From positions 2,417,600 to 2,475,220 of the forward strand of contig BFEA01000127.1 in NCBI GenBank assembly GCA_003427395.1: a stretch of DNA of 57,621 nucleotides, written 5' to 3'. Source of the stretch: Chara braunii (lineage: Eukaryota > Streptophyta > Charophyceae > Charales > Characeae). Position numbers and translations under genes: made by a program. This document shows, one piece after another, positions 20,024 through 32,660 of this stretch. Positions within the stretch are counted from its first letter, which is position 1. Each line of letters begins with the position of its first letter. The notes beneath the pieces are model-generated. The model searched no databases. It saw only the letters and a program-made list of their open reading frames with translations, and had not been told where the DNA came from.

Positions 20024-22781
20024 GTTTTATGACTCTGTTTTGGAGACCTACCGTTGCATTTGTAGTCTCCCTGCGTTGTAATTTATCTAGCATGCCCAAT
20101 ATGGGTATGTGTATGAGTATTGTGTTCTATCAACTTGTATGTGGCAAAATTAGTGTGGAAGGTGTGAAAAACATGACGAATACAATGTGCTGTGTGCTGT
20201 GTGGTGTATGCTGTGGACAATGATTACCGAGTCATTAGATAGTAGTGAGTGCTAGCTGAATAATGTGGATGAGTGGTCATTCTATTATAAATGGTTTACT
20301 CCTCGGTCTCGTTGTTGTATTGTACCGTGTTGTGATTGTGGCGGTGTTGTTTTTCTTTCTTTTTTTTTCTTTTTTTGTAACCCACCTCAGAAGACCCCCA
20401 TCCACCCTTCCTCTTATCAATTACCTTGGCGCACCTGTATCCTATTGTGTTGTACTGTCTGACGTTCTGCCTTGCAGCCCTACCTGTGATATGCAACCTC
20501 ACGCCCCGCACTGCGTTTCGTATCGAGGGATGCCCCGGTCAGAGTAAATGGGGGCATGGCTGAGGATTTAAGGCAAGGGTTGAATCACCCGGACGAAACG
20601 GGGGATTCTCGCTTCATTCTGAGGTTACTCCAAAATTTAAGGTCAACAGAGAGGGCTAAGCGGAAAAACTAGGGAATTCGAGAGGTATGCAGGGCCAATG
20701 CATGGGGTATGACCAAAATTCCGCTTCGTCGAGGGCCAGGGAATGCGTGCGACGTAGCTGCCACTAGGCATCAGGAAGAAAAAGGGAAAACGCGGAACCG
20801 ACGGGTTCTCTCGCGCCAGATTCAAGCCAACTCTATTGCAGGAACCCAAGAGATAAGGAGCATCTAAGTCTTCGAGTCAGATTCATCAAGTCCGCGGGGT
20901 AAGCTAGGAGCGTCGTCGTTCGATTGGGGCGGGGCTGGGGGAACCCAGACCCAGAAGCTCGCCGGTAGGGCGCCCGTGCTGAGGGAGAGTTCTGGCAATC
21001 GAGCCGAGCCTTCGTATCCCAGCACCAGCCTCCGCCAGGAACGCGAGTCTCCTTGCCGGCACCAGCGATAGTTAAACTGGGGCCGTCATGTGGCGTGGGC
21101 CGCCGACCAAGGCAGTACCATGAAATCAGTATAAAGAAGGATCAGGGGTGGGGAAGAAAACCGATCAATCAGCACGAACCCACTCCCCTCTACGTGACAA
21201 GCCTTGGACGGGCTGTATAGATGAACTCGGTCAGTTCGCAACAACCCACTTCGCACATCCGCATCACAGTACACACTGTCTTCGTCTGTAATCGGGAATG
21301 GCGGGAGGTTGTTGTGGCGGATCGACGAGAGGGTCGAGCACGGGCAGTTACCCGGGCTCGCGAGTAGCATAGTAAATCTTGAGTCCATGCAAATCTTAAT
21401 GGGTTTCACCCTACTCTCTCCCACCCAACAAAGTTCAGGGACACCGAATCGTTATCCGAATAAAATGGCTATGGCCGGGTAGCAAAGTGATCGGGCGACA
21501 CATGGAGACACGTGTGACCGATGCCTCTCGTTACGACGACCAGCCGCGCAAGACAACCCGACACGTGGCACTTGCGCGGGAGAGGGAAGAGAGGGAAGAG
21601 TGGGTGGCGATTCCCCACGCTCATGGATAGCGCCAGGAATCGGCAAGGGCCGGGGAAGGCAAGGGGAGATCAACATACTCATGCATACAGGCAGACGTTC
21701 GATACCCCCACCTTTCCCCCGGGTTGCGTCTACAATGCTTTACACCTGTGACATCACTCCACATCCATACATCGATGCATCTTGGACAACGAAGCACCCA
21801 GCATCCATAGACCCTCATAACCAACGTCATGCATGCGACTGCACACATTACATTTGGACAAAATAGCAATGGAGAAAATAGCAAATCCCTCGCTATTCAA
21901 AATTCCACAAGACCGGCCTCCATCAGGCACAGCCCCCAACCAACCAGAACGTCAACCAACCATAGCCACAAGGCCCTGCCGCTGGCCACGTTCAATCTCC
22001 ACCACCTCTCAGTCCCTCCGACTGCACGTACCCCCAAGTCTACCGCTAATCCCACCTCACGTCGTCACTCCGCTCGTCACTTGGGCACATTGAGCCTTTT
22101 CGACGCCGTGGTCTTCGCGCATCGCTCGCGCAACATTTCAGCCGAGATCAAAGAGGAGGAGAGGAAGGATCTGTGAGAACTTATAGCGCGGAAGGCGGGG
22201 GGGTGCCGGCGTGTGCCTATTATCAGTAGATGCACGGCCCACTATATGCCCCTCTACCTATAGACACCCCGTAGACCCCTCTCTACCCGGTAGTGACATT
22301 ATTGTGGTTGTACCATTGCTATTCTGAACGTTGTGACTTGTGTGCTATTTGTCAAAATGGAAGCGGGCTATCCCACCATTATCTATCCCCAAGAAAGCCC
22401 CTACCGCAACATCTCCCCTAGAATCCTCATCCCGAACAGCTCCGGTATCAGTCATCGGTACGTGCTAAGTCCGCCAACCGCTCCTCTCACCTCTATCCTC
22501 AACTGCGCTTAGTCTGGTCCATCTCCCAGGGAGGCCCTACCTTGGGACTCTCCTACCTAGTCCCCCCACTAACAGGACCCCCTAATGATCCCACCTGCAG
22601 TCCTGCCCCCTCAAAGCAGAGCCCTAAGGTAACAAACTCGCGTGATCTATCCCTCCACAATATCTCTGCCCGCATTCCAGCTATCTCTGTCTGAGTATGA
22701 TCTGCCCCTCCTGACCAGATTCACACCCTCAACCCATCCATACAATCCCTAGCTCAAACCCACTGAGCCACCATGACAACT

Positions 22782-22783
<2 letters not shown>
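20024..22783. other. No gene recognised
   Basis: The minus-strand frame at 21086-21424 (112 residues) and the plus-strand frame at 21829-22176 (115 residues) show no domain I know. The region around 20,550-21,450 is GC-richer than its flanks. No RNA gene was recognised. Confidence 0.4.
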
Positions 22784-22824
<41 letters not shown>

Positions 22825-22960
22825 GGTGAACTTCATGCACCGGAAGACCTGCTAAACGGGGTGATAAAAGCATCCCCTTTAAGCAGGTCCCGGTATGGAA
22901 GGCTCCGTCTAGTATTGGTGGGGAGCAGCACCTGCTGGAAATCGGGTCCAACGTCCTTGT
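22784..22960 (-). mobile_element. Short retroposed LINE tail: core, hairpin, poly(A)
   Basis: On the minus strand the core (22914-22956) is followed by a ~15-bp hairpin at 22846-22889 and a ~40-nt poly(A) (T-run at 22784-22823). The hairpin is GACCTGC-TAAA-GGGG against CCCC-TTTA-GCAGGTC, with single-base bulges. The layout matches the 3' ends of the two LINEs, but the hairpin sequence is entirely different. It is either a truncated copy of a related LINE or a SINE using its tail. Confidence 0.65.
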
Positions 22961-22996
22961 TTATCTCAAAGGTTTCGTAAAGTTGTGTAAACGTAT

Positions 22997-23028
<32 letters not shown>

Positions 23029-23633
23029 AATAAACTCCCTTCCAGTGCTAGGGGTGCTGGTAAGAGCAGACACCACTAGCACCTGAGGAGAGGCTCCATC
23101 TATTGGTGGGGAGCATCACCTGCTGGAAAACGGGTCCAGCGTCCCAGATACAAAAAGATTTGGAGTATGTCAGGAGAAAAGGAGCGGGAGTCCCCTGCCA
23201 GCATTGATTACTCTGGAATCCAGAGGATTGACTGAGCAGGAGTTTTGGAAAAGGAAAAGAACCTCTTCGCCTTGAACCAGGCGCCAGATGTCTGCTGCTA
23301 AAAAACTAGCTCTTCCCCTTCTGCCGATCTCCAACTCCAACCTCGAACATCCAAGGGACCAGCGTCCCCTGCTGGGAAATGGGTCCAGCGTCCCCTATAC
23401 ACAGTGAATCAAGAGGGAGTTTAAGAAGATGTCAGGACCGTAGACTGAGGACCGACCTGCCAGCATTGATTGCGCTGTCCTCCAAAGGTTTAACTGTCCA
23501 GGTTACCAGACCGTCGGATCAGTCGTGCTTTCCTGGCAGCTATGAATCCTTGTCGATGTTTCCATGCCCTGCTTGTCAACCCGCCGCTTCCTTTCTTGGG
23601 CTCGTCGGTCCTTAGTCCTGCATGAGGCCTTTC

Positions 23634-26600
23634 TCATTCTGCACCGTACCGTTGCATGTCAACCATCGCCAGCTGGTGCAGTAGAAATGGGTCGGGGAAA
23701 TCTGTAGGTGGTTGTAGTGGTATCTCATGTCCCACCGTAGTCCAGTCTTTGAAGTGGGAGTAATCTCTTTTGAACTCATCCTGGTCGCATTTCTGGGCAT
23801 GCTTGTCGTCCCATCGGACGAATGCGATCCAACCCTCGTTCTCATTGCCCAACCAGTCCCCGAAGAACTGCTGAATTGCTTGTGTTATGTCCTTTGATGT
23901 ATGAAACATCTCAAGTTGGTTCTTAACTTTTTGTCACTGTACTCTGAGTTCTTGTTGGATATATTGCTTTATCATGTATGATACCTCTTCCCCGGCTATG
24001 TGGACCCCCTCTATTTTGTGGGTGTAGCGTTTTCTCCAAAGGGCCCACATGACTGCTCTCCTTCCTAGCTTGAACATATTACTTTCGAAGACATTGTCAG
24101 TGGGGGAGGACCATGTTTCACATAGTATGGCTCTCCAGTCCCATGGCCAGTTGGAGCCGGTATCCATCTTGGACCAGATTTTGTCCCACCATCGCCACGT
24201 AAGCACCGCCCCCGGGCACTGCATGAATATGTGCTTTATAGTTTTCGGGACTCTGCGGGAGGGGAAGGCGGTGTGGCACTATCTGCACCACGGTAGTGCC
24301 CGACCCTTCTGCTGTAGATATGTACGATCTACCAGCCAATCATTCGTGGGAAGGCAGCGATGTTCCATCTGCCATTGTAGTGAGACCATCTTCGCTGCCT
24401 TGGACCTTGTGCCAGTGAACCATCGAATTGGGCGGATTGCCTCTGTTCCTACATTCAGATGAGATCTTCATCGGGCCTTCACCGTTTTTTTTATATTCAC
24501 TTTTGAACGCACCAGGCGATAGGTAGCCTTCACTGTCAAGGTGTGTAATTTTAAGCTCTCTTCCGTCTTGCATTTTTGCGGGCGGGACCACTGCCATTCC
24601 TCGGGATCAAAGGGAAGTTCAGCTATAGGAATATCTGGCTGATATGCGATCCATGCGTCTTTGTCCCGCAGCACACAGATTCTGTGCAAATCTGAATTCA
24701 TGCACCTTCTCACCACATCTGGAGTGTAGCGGGTGAGCACATTGTCCTTGCCAATGTGGAAGAGGTTGGTCAGGGTTTCATCCGCCCGTACCTCTATCAC
24801 GTTGCCTACACTCTCCGGATCTCCCGGGGCCGTTACCCAGTCCCCTTCTGTCAGTCGCGGTCCTTTGTGCAATATACGGACCCAATCTAGGGGGATAGCA
24901 AAAATCAAGGTTTCGATGTGCTCTTCGATTTTGTGGCAATACCTTAGTGTGGTCCTTAGTTGCTGCGTAGATTTCCAGTCTCCCACTCGTGTGTCCCATA
25001 TATCTCTTATTATGGTTATACCTTTTTGACCCAGCTATTCCACGGGGTACTTGAACAGCAATACACTCTATTGTTCCGGTCCGTTGTTTTTCTGTTGCCG
25101 AAAAGGCTTTGGTGCGCCACCTCTTCCCACCTTGTTGGTGGGGGTTTGTCGGGTAGTGGCGGTTGGCGCCATGCTTTCACGACCCGGACCCAGAAGTCAT
25201 CCCTGACCAAATCCGAGCGGGTTGTGTCTCGGCCCGGAGCTTGCCCATTTTGACGGGACCGTAGCACTGTCCAATAAAGGTCTTCCAGCCAGGTTAGCGG
25301 GTTAACTCCCTGCGGTGTCTGAGGAGCAAGTCTAACTATTTGTTCCAACGCAAGGGCCTGCCATGGGAGATAGTGGGTGAAGAGTAATTTTTTGATCCAT
25401 TGAATTGTTAAAGTTTTGATCTGGGTTTCTGGGTCTAGGATCCCCAGACCCCTTTTATTTTTGGGTTGAATCACTGATTGCCAGGCTACCCTGCTTATGA
25501 CATTTTGCAGTTCTCCGTTGCGTCTCCATAGTAGGGTTGTCACCTATCATTTTAGTGATTGGATGACCTCCTTGCTGAGGGCCCAAATTGCAGATTTGTA
25601 CCAGAGGGCCGCCAGTATTACACTATTGATCACTAATGCCCTTCCGATAAGGGAGGTGTAATGATCTTTCTGGTGGGCTAGTTTCTCTAGCGCAGATTTC
25701 AAGATCCATTCATCGTTCGATGCAGGCTTGCCCACTGTCGTTAGCATGATTCCCAACACTCTGATTGGGGCTGTTTCTGGGAGTCATTTGACCTGTGGAA
25801 TCTCGGGGGGGCGCGTCCCTTGGTGGTGGATCCACCATCCCAGGGTTTTGTTTCCCCAATTAACAGTCATATCTGAGACTGTTGTAAACCGGTTGAATAA
25901 TCCTCTGATCTCTTCCATGTTTGCTGTGGTTGCATCGACCATGAGTGTCAAGTCATTTGCAAACATCGAACAGATCGGGATTGCTTCTTCCGGTATGGTC
26001 GATATCTCCTATTTCCTGAGGTCTTTGTTAGCATGGAGGTTTGTTGCCAATGCCTCCATTACGATTATCACCAGGAAGGGTGTCAGAGGGTCCCCTTGGC
26101 GAACCGACCGTTCCATCGGAAAGGCCGGCGCTATCCTTCCATTGATCTGGACACATGTGGTTGCGTTGTGGTGAAGTATTTCAGTCCAGCGTCGAAAGAC
26201 TGACCCTATATTCATTTTTTCCATACATTTGTCTAGGAAAAGTCAGTCCACGTGGTCGTAAGCTTCTTCAAAGTCTATAAAGACGACCGCCTCATTTTGT
26301 TTGTCATGTCTTGTTAGTTTAAGTAGTTCATTAACTAATAGTAAGTTTCCTGTATCCTACGCCCTTTGATGAACCCGGTGTGCGTCGGATGGATAATATC
26401 TTCCAAGAATGGGAGTAGTCGATTTGCCAGAGCCTTCGCAAGCATTTTGTAGACCACTGTGAGCAGGGTTATTGGCCTGTAATTACAAATATCCATTTTG
26501 TCTCCCTTTTTATGTATCAAGGTGAGAACTCCCTGTCCCGCCAACTCCCCCATTCTCCCTGTTTCCCACACCTGTTGATAGAAATTCATGAGGTTCGGGG

Positions 26601-28219
26601 CCATCTGAGTCCAGAAAGTCTCCCAGAATTCCTTTGGAAACCCATCTACGCCCGACATCTTCTCTTCTTCCATCTGCATCATCGCCGTCCATATTTCGTC
26701 TTTGGACAGGGGACGATCCAGATATGTTTTTTGCTGTCCAGTCAGGGTCTTCTTCAATGGTTCCAAGAGTTCCCCTATTTCTTTCTCTCTAGCATTTCTC
26801 TCTTGGCGGGCACACCTCGAGGTGAACAGGTCTTGGTAAAAAGATCTAGCTATCTGTGTGCAGTGGGGGGTAGAGGTGACGATATCCTGGTGGTCAGTTT
26901 GTGGATCATATAGTGCTTCAATGGTTGTCTACGCGAACGCACTCGGGTCATGCTAAAGAATTTTTTATCCATTGTTCCTTCTTTATGGTATCTTGTTAGT
27001 CGTCTTCTTATCCGGGTTCCTTCCGAACGTTGTGTGGCAAAAGTCTGGAGTTGTTGTCTCAGTGTTTGTATCTCTAGATGTTCTTCTGACTGTGAATGTT
27101 AGGTGACGTTAAGCTGGTCTTGGTGCTCGAGTTGTTGTTGATGAATTTCCATTTTCTGCTGATGTTTTCTAGCTGCTAGCAGTTTAGAATATTCGTGGCA
27201 TATTTTACCCAGATAGAATAGTTCGTTGTTAAACCAGTCTATTAACTGCTAGAAGTGCTGTTTTTGCAAGTGCCAGTATGTCCTGCTGTCCGTAATGTAG
27301 TTCCGAAAGGTTTTCTGTTGTAAGATGTAAGTGTTAAGTTTGTAGAAACCTGGTCCCCAATCGGGCTTCTTTCAAACGGATAGGGTGACCGTGCATATTT
27401 TGTGATCGAGGCCGGGGTACGGACTTGCAGGCAGGATTGCTGCTAGAAGCAGGGAGCCCCCCATATCTTCCGAGGTGAGAATTAGGTCGATCCGGGATCT
27501 TGTTTGGCTTTCGGTTCCAGTCTTCCGTAGACATGAGTAGAATCTAGTATCTGGGTTCAGCTTCCAGAAGGAGTCAAAGACTTTCAGTGAAAGACATAGA
27601 TCGTTTATCATCCTCTCGTCCTCCTCCACATACATCGGGGTTGGGGAGGGCGTCCGCCATCTATCCATCCATCGGTCCGGGGCTGCATTGAAGTCTCCGG
27701 CTATAATGATCGGGACCCCTTCCAGAATCTCCGCTTTAATGTTCTCCAGGAAGGTTCTTCTCTCGCTTACAATGTTGGGGGCGTAGATACATACTATGCA
27801 TACAATTTCAAGTTTCAGTGTGACCAGGACAACCACCCACCGGCCTTCCTCTTGATCCATCACCCAGTGGACCGGGTCTGCCCGAGACTCCGGGGGAATC
27901 CAGATGGCCACCCTAGCGCTTCCTAGCCTCGGGGCGTGAGCCCTGAAGGCTTTGTACGGCTTGATCATCTTGTGAATACGGTTGTGCTCTAGGTGTCCAT
28001 CAGGTGTGTTTCCTGAACACATACTATATCTGGCTAGTTCCTACCCTCCACTCCTCTCATCAAGTCCCAGATTGCATTTTGTTTATCTGATTTACAGGAG
28101 GCCGGATCGTTTACATTCAAGGAGCATAGGTCAAGGTCGGCTGCCGTCGTGCATTGGTTCCAGATACGGTCTTTCCCGTACACTGCTCTGATTGGATCTA
28201 TCTTGCTTGTGTTGTTCAT
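23634..28219 (-). pseudogene. LINE A ORF2: endonuclease-RT-zinc region, inactivated
   Basis: It starts at ATG 28217-28219, 19 nt after the ORF1 stop. The endonuclease keeps its signature residues: LNVN, QETH, AGDFNAAPD, SRIDLIL and DHK. A TAG at 28034-28036 and a frameshift near 27,985 break it. The RT region (about 26,850-25,100) shows KGDKMDICNYRPITLL and DFEEAYDHVD. The catalytic motif reads F-A-N-D instead of F-A-D-D, the N codon being at 25955-25957. A zf-RVT-like C-x2-C...H...C motif (WCRYCHTAFP to HIFMQC) lies near 24,220-24,300. The last residues end in a stop at 23634. Further stops occur throughout, so the protein cannot be made. Intact elements use this protein for target-primed reverse transcription. 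Confidence 0.9.
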
Positions 28220-28238
28220 TGTATCCTCTTAAGTTTTT

Positions 28239-29050
28239 TTATAGGCGGATCCACTGCAGTTGGTCCCTGTCCCAATCCTGACCCTGTTTAAGGAGGGCAC
28301 ATAAACATCTCTGAACATCCTGTTCAATCCAGGTATTGCTGTGTCCAATCTTGACCATTTGTAAGTTTAATAGTTGGGCGAGGGTGTACCATCTCATACC
28401 CGATTCCTTGGTTGGATCGTATCGTATGTAAACATCCCTTTGTGCTATTTTGTTGGGGCTTGATAAGATCGAGGTTGTGGCTTGTGCCCCTGGCGGTAGA
28501 GTTTCTGCAATATGAGATTCTAATTGCATTTGCAGAATTTCTGCCGCAGCTTCAGCTTGGCTGTTTTATGGCTCCGCCCAAAAAGACGACCAACCTTGGA
28601 GCGTGACACTCCCCTGTTTGTTGTTGCTTTCTGGGAACAGACTCACTTCCCATTTCTCATTTTTCTTCTGGACCGGAATAGTCAGTATGGCTTCCTGTGA
28701 CAACGGCCCATAATCACGGCCCATCTCGATCAGTTGTCTGAGTTTTCTTTTTTGCAGTAGGTCCAATGGTGCATTCTCATCCGGGTCTAGAGGGTCCGGG
28801 CCCGGGGGTGGGACTAGTTGTTGCAGTTCCGGGGGGTCCTGTGTCCTTTGGTTCTGTTGGTTCTCTGCCTCGACGCAACCCCCTCCTGCTCTGGTTCTTC
28901 TTTTGCTGCTTTGTGGGGTGGTTGGAATCTCGCAAAGACAATTGTCGTTAATCTGTGTCATGCTTCCGTCCAACTTATCCCAGGTTGCAATCCCTTCTCC
29001 AACACGTTTTTAAGCGAAGTGCTTTGCGAACACTGATTGTGGTTTCTGTG
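28239..29050 (-). pseudogene. LINE A ORF1, 3' part
   Basis: The readable pieces are 28566-28973 (Pro/Gln/Glu-rich, with PLDLLQKRKLRQLIEMGRDY) and 28239-28565 (EAAAEILQMQLESH to QWIRL). A TAA at 28566-28568 separates them, where LINE B reads CGG (R). A further frameshift lies near 28,975, beyond which NVLEKGLQPGISWTEA still aligns with LINE B. ORF1 proteins of LINEs bind the element RNA. The zinc knuckle seen in LINE B is absent because of the 5' truncation. Confidence 0.75.
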
Positions 29051-29529
29051 TGGGTTGTTCCCTAATGTGATATCAACCGAGCATCTCCCTATGCTGGAGG
29101 AGGCATTGATTACTTTCCAAAAACAGGGAAGGATTGACCTCCTGCTGGCCCAATCACCAACCAGCAACACAAGAAACCCTAATTAACCCCAAGCTGGATA
29201 TATTTGCTCAATCAATAGGACACACTTATCCAACAGGATTAACTCACTCGTATAAGCGAGGCAAGTGACAACCTAAGCAATTGGGGTTAGGGAACTTGCT
29301 AACCCTTGACAGACAAAATCCTGTTTTCCCCGACCCCATCCCTACCAGCGGCGAAAATCGTGTCTCGTGGCGACTCAAATCTGTCAGCACTACAAGAGTC
29401 ATTGAGACGCCTACCCTTATTGTCGATGTCGTTATTGTTCATGCCGACCTTGTAAGCGGTGTAGTTATTTTCGTTTTTCCTGTTGTTATTGTTGATGTAG
29501 CCATCATCGTCGATGTTGTTTTTGTTGTT
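29051..29529. other. No gene seen
   Basis: Unique-looking sequence between LINE A and a fold-back element. The 97-residue + frame at 29281-29574 is mostly repeated Val/Asp codons (GTCGATGTTGTT-like) and is not convincing as a gene. Confidence 0.4.
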
Positions 29530-30009
29530 CAACAGAAAAAATTCCCAGAAGTAAAATTACATTCTAAATTTTAAATTTTCATAAATTCATCCCATCTTAA
29601 AAAATGTCATTCAAATTTTAAATTTTTTTCCGTCTAACTTGAAAACTTTCTCTCCAAGAATGGGGTATCCCTTCTTATTTGAACTGCATGCTAGAGATTG
29701 AATGAAAGTCTGGATGAGTTCATGAAATATTTTTATTTGGACTGTCATTCTAAGTAAGGATTTTCAATCATAAGTAGGTTAATCTAATCTAAATTAGAAC
29801 ATATTTGTTGTAGTAGAATAAAAGTTTAATTAAAACATTTCATAAAATCATCCAGACTTTTATTCCATCTTGAACAAATAGATGTAGTTGGAAATGAAAA
29901 TTTTAGAACTGAACGAATATTAGAATGATAATTTATAAATTTGAAGGAATTTTTTTCTTATGAAATATTTTTTCAACTTTAATTTATCGTGGGAATTTTT
30001 TTTTTGTTG
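29530..30009. repeat. AT-rich MITE-like element with long inverted arms
   Basis: The ends read CAACAGAAAAAATTCCC on the left and, reverse complemented, CAACAAAAAAAAAATTCCC on the right. Inner segments also pair, for example AAAGTCTGGATGA at about 29707-29719 with its complement near 29850. The whole ~480 bp is close to a palindrome, strongly AT-rich and non-coding. No target duplication is certain. Confidence 0.65.
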
Positions 30010-30422
30010 TCTTTGACCCAGTCTTTAATGCAGTCTTTGTTGTCTTTATTATTATTGTTGTTATTCATTGTGTATCCATTGTGATCGATGGTGGACAACT
30101 AATTGCTGAGCCATCATAAGTCACTACCATCTGTGGAGAGGCAAGAAGAAGATATTGTTTGTCAGGCCTTCCGTGCACGTAACCGTCCTCAAGTGGTGAT
30201 TGTCCTTGTTATGTGTCGAGCATCTGGTCGCACCTGTCAGATCGTGCGAGCAACCTCGCCTCCAGAGCAACGCAAATATCACGCCCTTCCTCGAAAATAT
30301 TGTAGCAGCACCGCATCAGGGTATCTGCTTGTCCCCAACAATGAACTCATCCACCTGAGAAGTCGGCCCCTCATCCAACTCCCAGATGACGTCCAACATG
30401 CTTTACATCCTGTCCTCCTGCT
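30010..30422. other. No gene recognised
   Basis: A plus-strand frame of 107 residues at 30103-30426 has no domain I recognise. Its codon pattern is plausible, but without similarity I cannot call it a gene. Confidence 0.3.
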
Positions 30423-30767
30423 ATGAATAACAATTTCGTTAAAACGGACATATTTTATGTTCTAAACGAAATTGAAACCTCGTAAATTGACCCGATTTAG
30501 GTCGATATTTTAAGATCCTGAGGGTATGTGGTTCTGAAATCCTCCTACCCCCTCGATGCCAACTAAGTCCAGATACATCCAGGGGGTAATGCATTTTCAA
30601 ATCACCGTACCTCTTGGACTACTGCCAAGTCCAGATACATCCAGGGTGTCCGACGGTCTTAACCCTCAAGAACTTCAAATTTTTACCTAAATCGGGCCAA
30701 TTTACGAGGTTTGAATTTCGTTCAAAAAATAACACATGTCCGTTCGGACGAAATTATTGTTCATGGG
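30423..30767. repeat. MITE-like element with ~107-bp terminal inverted repeats
   Basis: The left arm 30423-30529 and the right arm 30660-30767 are about 80% complementary. They share ATGAA, CAATTTCG, ACGGACAT, AACGAAATT, AAACCTCGTAAATTG and CCCGATTTAGGT in order. The centre holds two direct copies of AAGTCCAGATACATCCAGGG. It is non-coding. Confidence 0.78.
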
Positions 30768-31439
30768 ACCAGTATGGCTGCCCCACCATCAACCGCAAAC
30801 CAATCCCCTCACCTTGAGGTCAAAACATCCATGGTATTTCGCGAGTGGCGACTCCCTTCTTGAATGGTCAACAACCACTCTGTCGCGCCTTGCTATAAAT
30901 CACCAATTGAAGCTATGTCAAACACTCGAGGAATGCACCGTCAGATCAACGAAAAATCGCCTTACACCCACGTGCCGTCTCCAAATATGTCAGGTGGCAA
31001 GTCCACCATAACCTAGACGCAGAGGATCAGGCAGACACTTAGGATGACCAGGAGCAACTATAGTAGCCCTGTCACTGCCCCAGTCTACAGAGTGCGGTCG
31101 GGTCCCGCCGACCGGTCCACACCGCAGGTTAGCTCGTGGGGCTGAGCGCTGTGGAGCGCATCGGTCCCGCACGGGGACCCTCCCGGCCGCGTCACGCAGG
31201 ATTTTGGAGGACTTGTCGCGGAGAGCGTTTGCCGCTCCGGCCGAGTGCGCCAGCCGTACCTCTCGCGAGCCCCTACGACAGGACAGGGTCACGCGAGGCA
31301 CCGCTTACCTCCACCTACGGGAGCTGTCACCATCCCTTAGGTGGGCGTATCCCCGCCGAGCTACTGAACCACATGCGAAAACTTTTCGTATGCAATTGCA
31401 GAGGTGGCCCAGCCGAGGGCGTTTCTCGTTCGCTGTAGC
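30768..31439. other. GC-rich stretch, no gene seen
   Basis: It contains a near-perfect palindrome at 31372-31392 (CATGCGAAAA against TTTTCGTATG). Several overlapping open frames on both strands probably reflect GC content rather than genes. Confidence 0.4.
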
Positions 31440-32660
31440 ATAGGGGTTACGCGCTGTCGAACGCCCAAAATCGAACCCGCGCGCGAATCGACGTTCTGGG
31501 GGCTGACGTTCCAAACGCGACTCGGCATCGGTCGACTAGGACGCATCCACGCATTACACCACAACACTCATATCCACCCACACATAGCACGTACAAAAAA
31601 ACACAAAACAGACACCACAAACAACACCACAACATCGCAACACTCCTAGTCCCTTCAGTATCCGACCCATAACTTTATGCCGCGAGAATCAGATAGGTAT
31701 CGCGTGCCGGCTATTCATATAAGAGTCGCACGCGCGCATGACCTCCTCATATCGACCAACCATGCGGGCATTCGCAAGCACTCGCGCTGATGGGGTACTA
31801 CGTGGTACTCGTAACCACGCGGCCCTTGGTAATCCCGCGGGTCGTGTTCGACACTCAAGTGTCGGCTGACAAGCTCGTTGAGGGGTTACCTTCTTGGCAC
31901 TAGACAACCGCCATGCGCGGTTGAAGACCACAACCTCTTTTGCACCCTGTGCAGAGGGGTTGAGTAGACAACTTCAGGGCTGTCGTGGTAGCCAAAGTCA
32001 AGGGGTTTGACTTTGACGGCTACCACGGACTACAACGTCCGCCCATAGAACTTAAAAGAGGAAACGACTGCATATAGAAAAAAGAGGGTTCACCCCCTTT
32101 CCTTTCTTTGTCTAGCCCATAGTCTGATAGCCGCTTCAAATGGCAGGGGTAGGCCAACACGAAAGATGCGTGCGGATGACGCCCAAAATCATACCCATAG
32201 GCAACTCGATGTTCGAGACATCGGAGACTCGTACGTGGGTCCCCATAGGTCGACTAAGACTGATTCCCTGCCTACGCGTCGTTTCGCGCTGCTGAAATTC
32301 GGGTCTACTGACCATAACGCGCTTTTGCCTTCTCCGCTTAACCCATAACTTCCAGGTGCGGAAATCGGTAAGTGCGGCGCGCGTGGCTTAATATAAAGCC
32401 GCGCGGACGCAGGACCTACGCATACCGATTAGCGATGCGGACTCGCGTAAGTAGTCGTGATGACGACGCATTATGTGGTGCCCATACCCGAGTGGCCTCA
32501 TTGGAGTCATGGGGTCGCTCTCGATGCTCAGGCGTCGGCTGAGGTGCGCGCTAAGGGGGTAACCCTTTAGCGAGCGTAAAACTGGCTTGAGGGTCTTACC
32601 GTCTTCAGCACCCTGAGGTGTCCCAAGGGGTGCGGGGTAAGATGGTCCCTAGGGCAGGAA
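31440..32660. repeat. Diverged tandem duplication (~700-bp period)
   Basis: Unit 1 (about 31440-31980) and unit 2 (about 32150-32660) share in order ACGCCCAAAATC, TCGACGTTC/TCGATGTTC, GGTCGACTA.GAC, CCCATAACTT and GTCGGCTGA..., with heavy divergence between. No coding or transposon signature is recognisable, so it may be an old satellite or element. Confidence 0.55.
31984..32027. repeat. Strong 18-bp hairpin
   Basis: CGTGGTAGCCAAAGTCAA (31984-32001) pairs with 32007-32027 apart from a 3-nt bulge (GAC). The loop is 5 nt. No T-run follows, so it is not an obvious pol III terminator. Confidence 0.7.

Larger units (their letters stand above)
22998..29050 (-). mobile_element. LINE A: APE-type non-LTR retrotransposon, 5'-truncated
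   Basis: On the minus strand, in order: the end of ORF1, ORF2 with AP-like endonuclease, RT and a zinc-binding region, then a ~600-bp 3' UTR and poly(A) (T-run at about 22998-23027). Homology with LINE B stops near 29,045 inside ORF1, so the 5' end is truncated there. The 3' UTR holds two related modules (about 23157-23250 and 23405-23500), the conserved tail core at 23103-23145 and a hairpin at 23045-23082. ORF1 and ORF2 both carry stops and frameshifts. No target duplication was identified. Confidence 0.9.

Noticed and set aside
20550-21450. Organellar rRNA or protein fragment
   Set aside because: Composition looked organelle-like but I could not match any conserved rRNA or protein segment.
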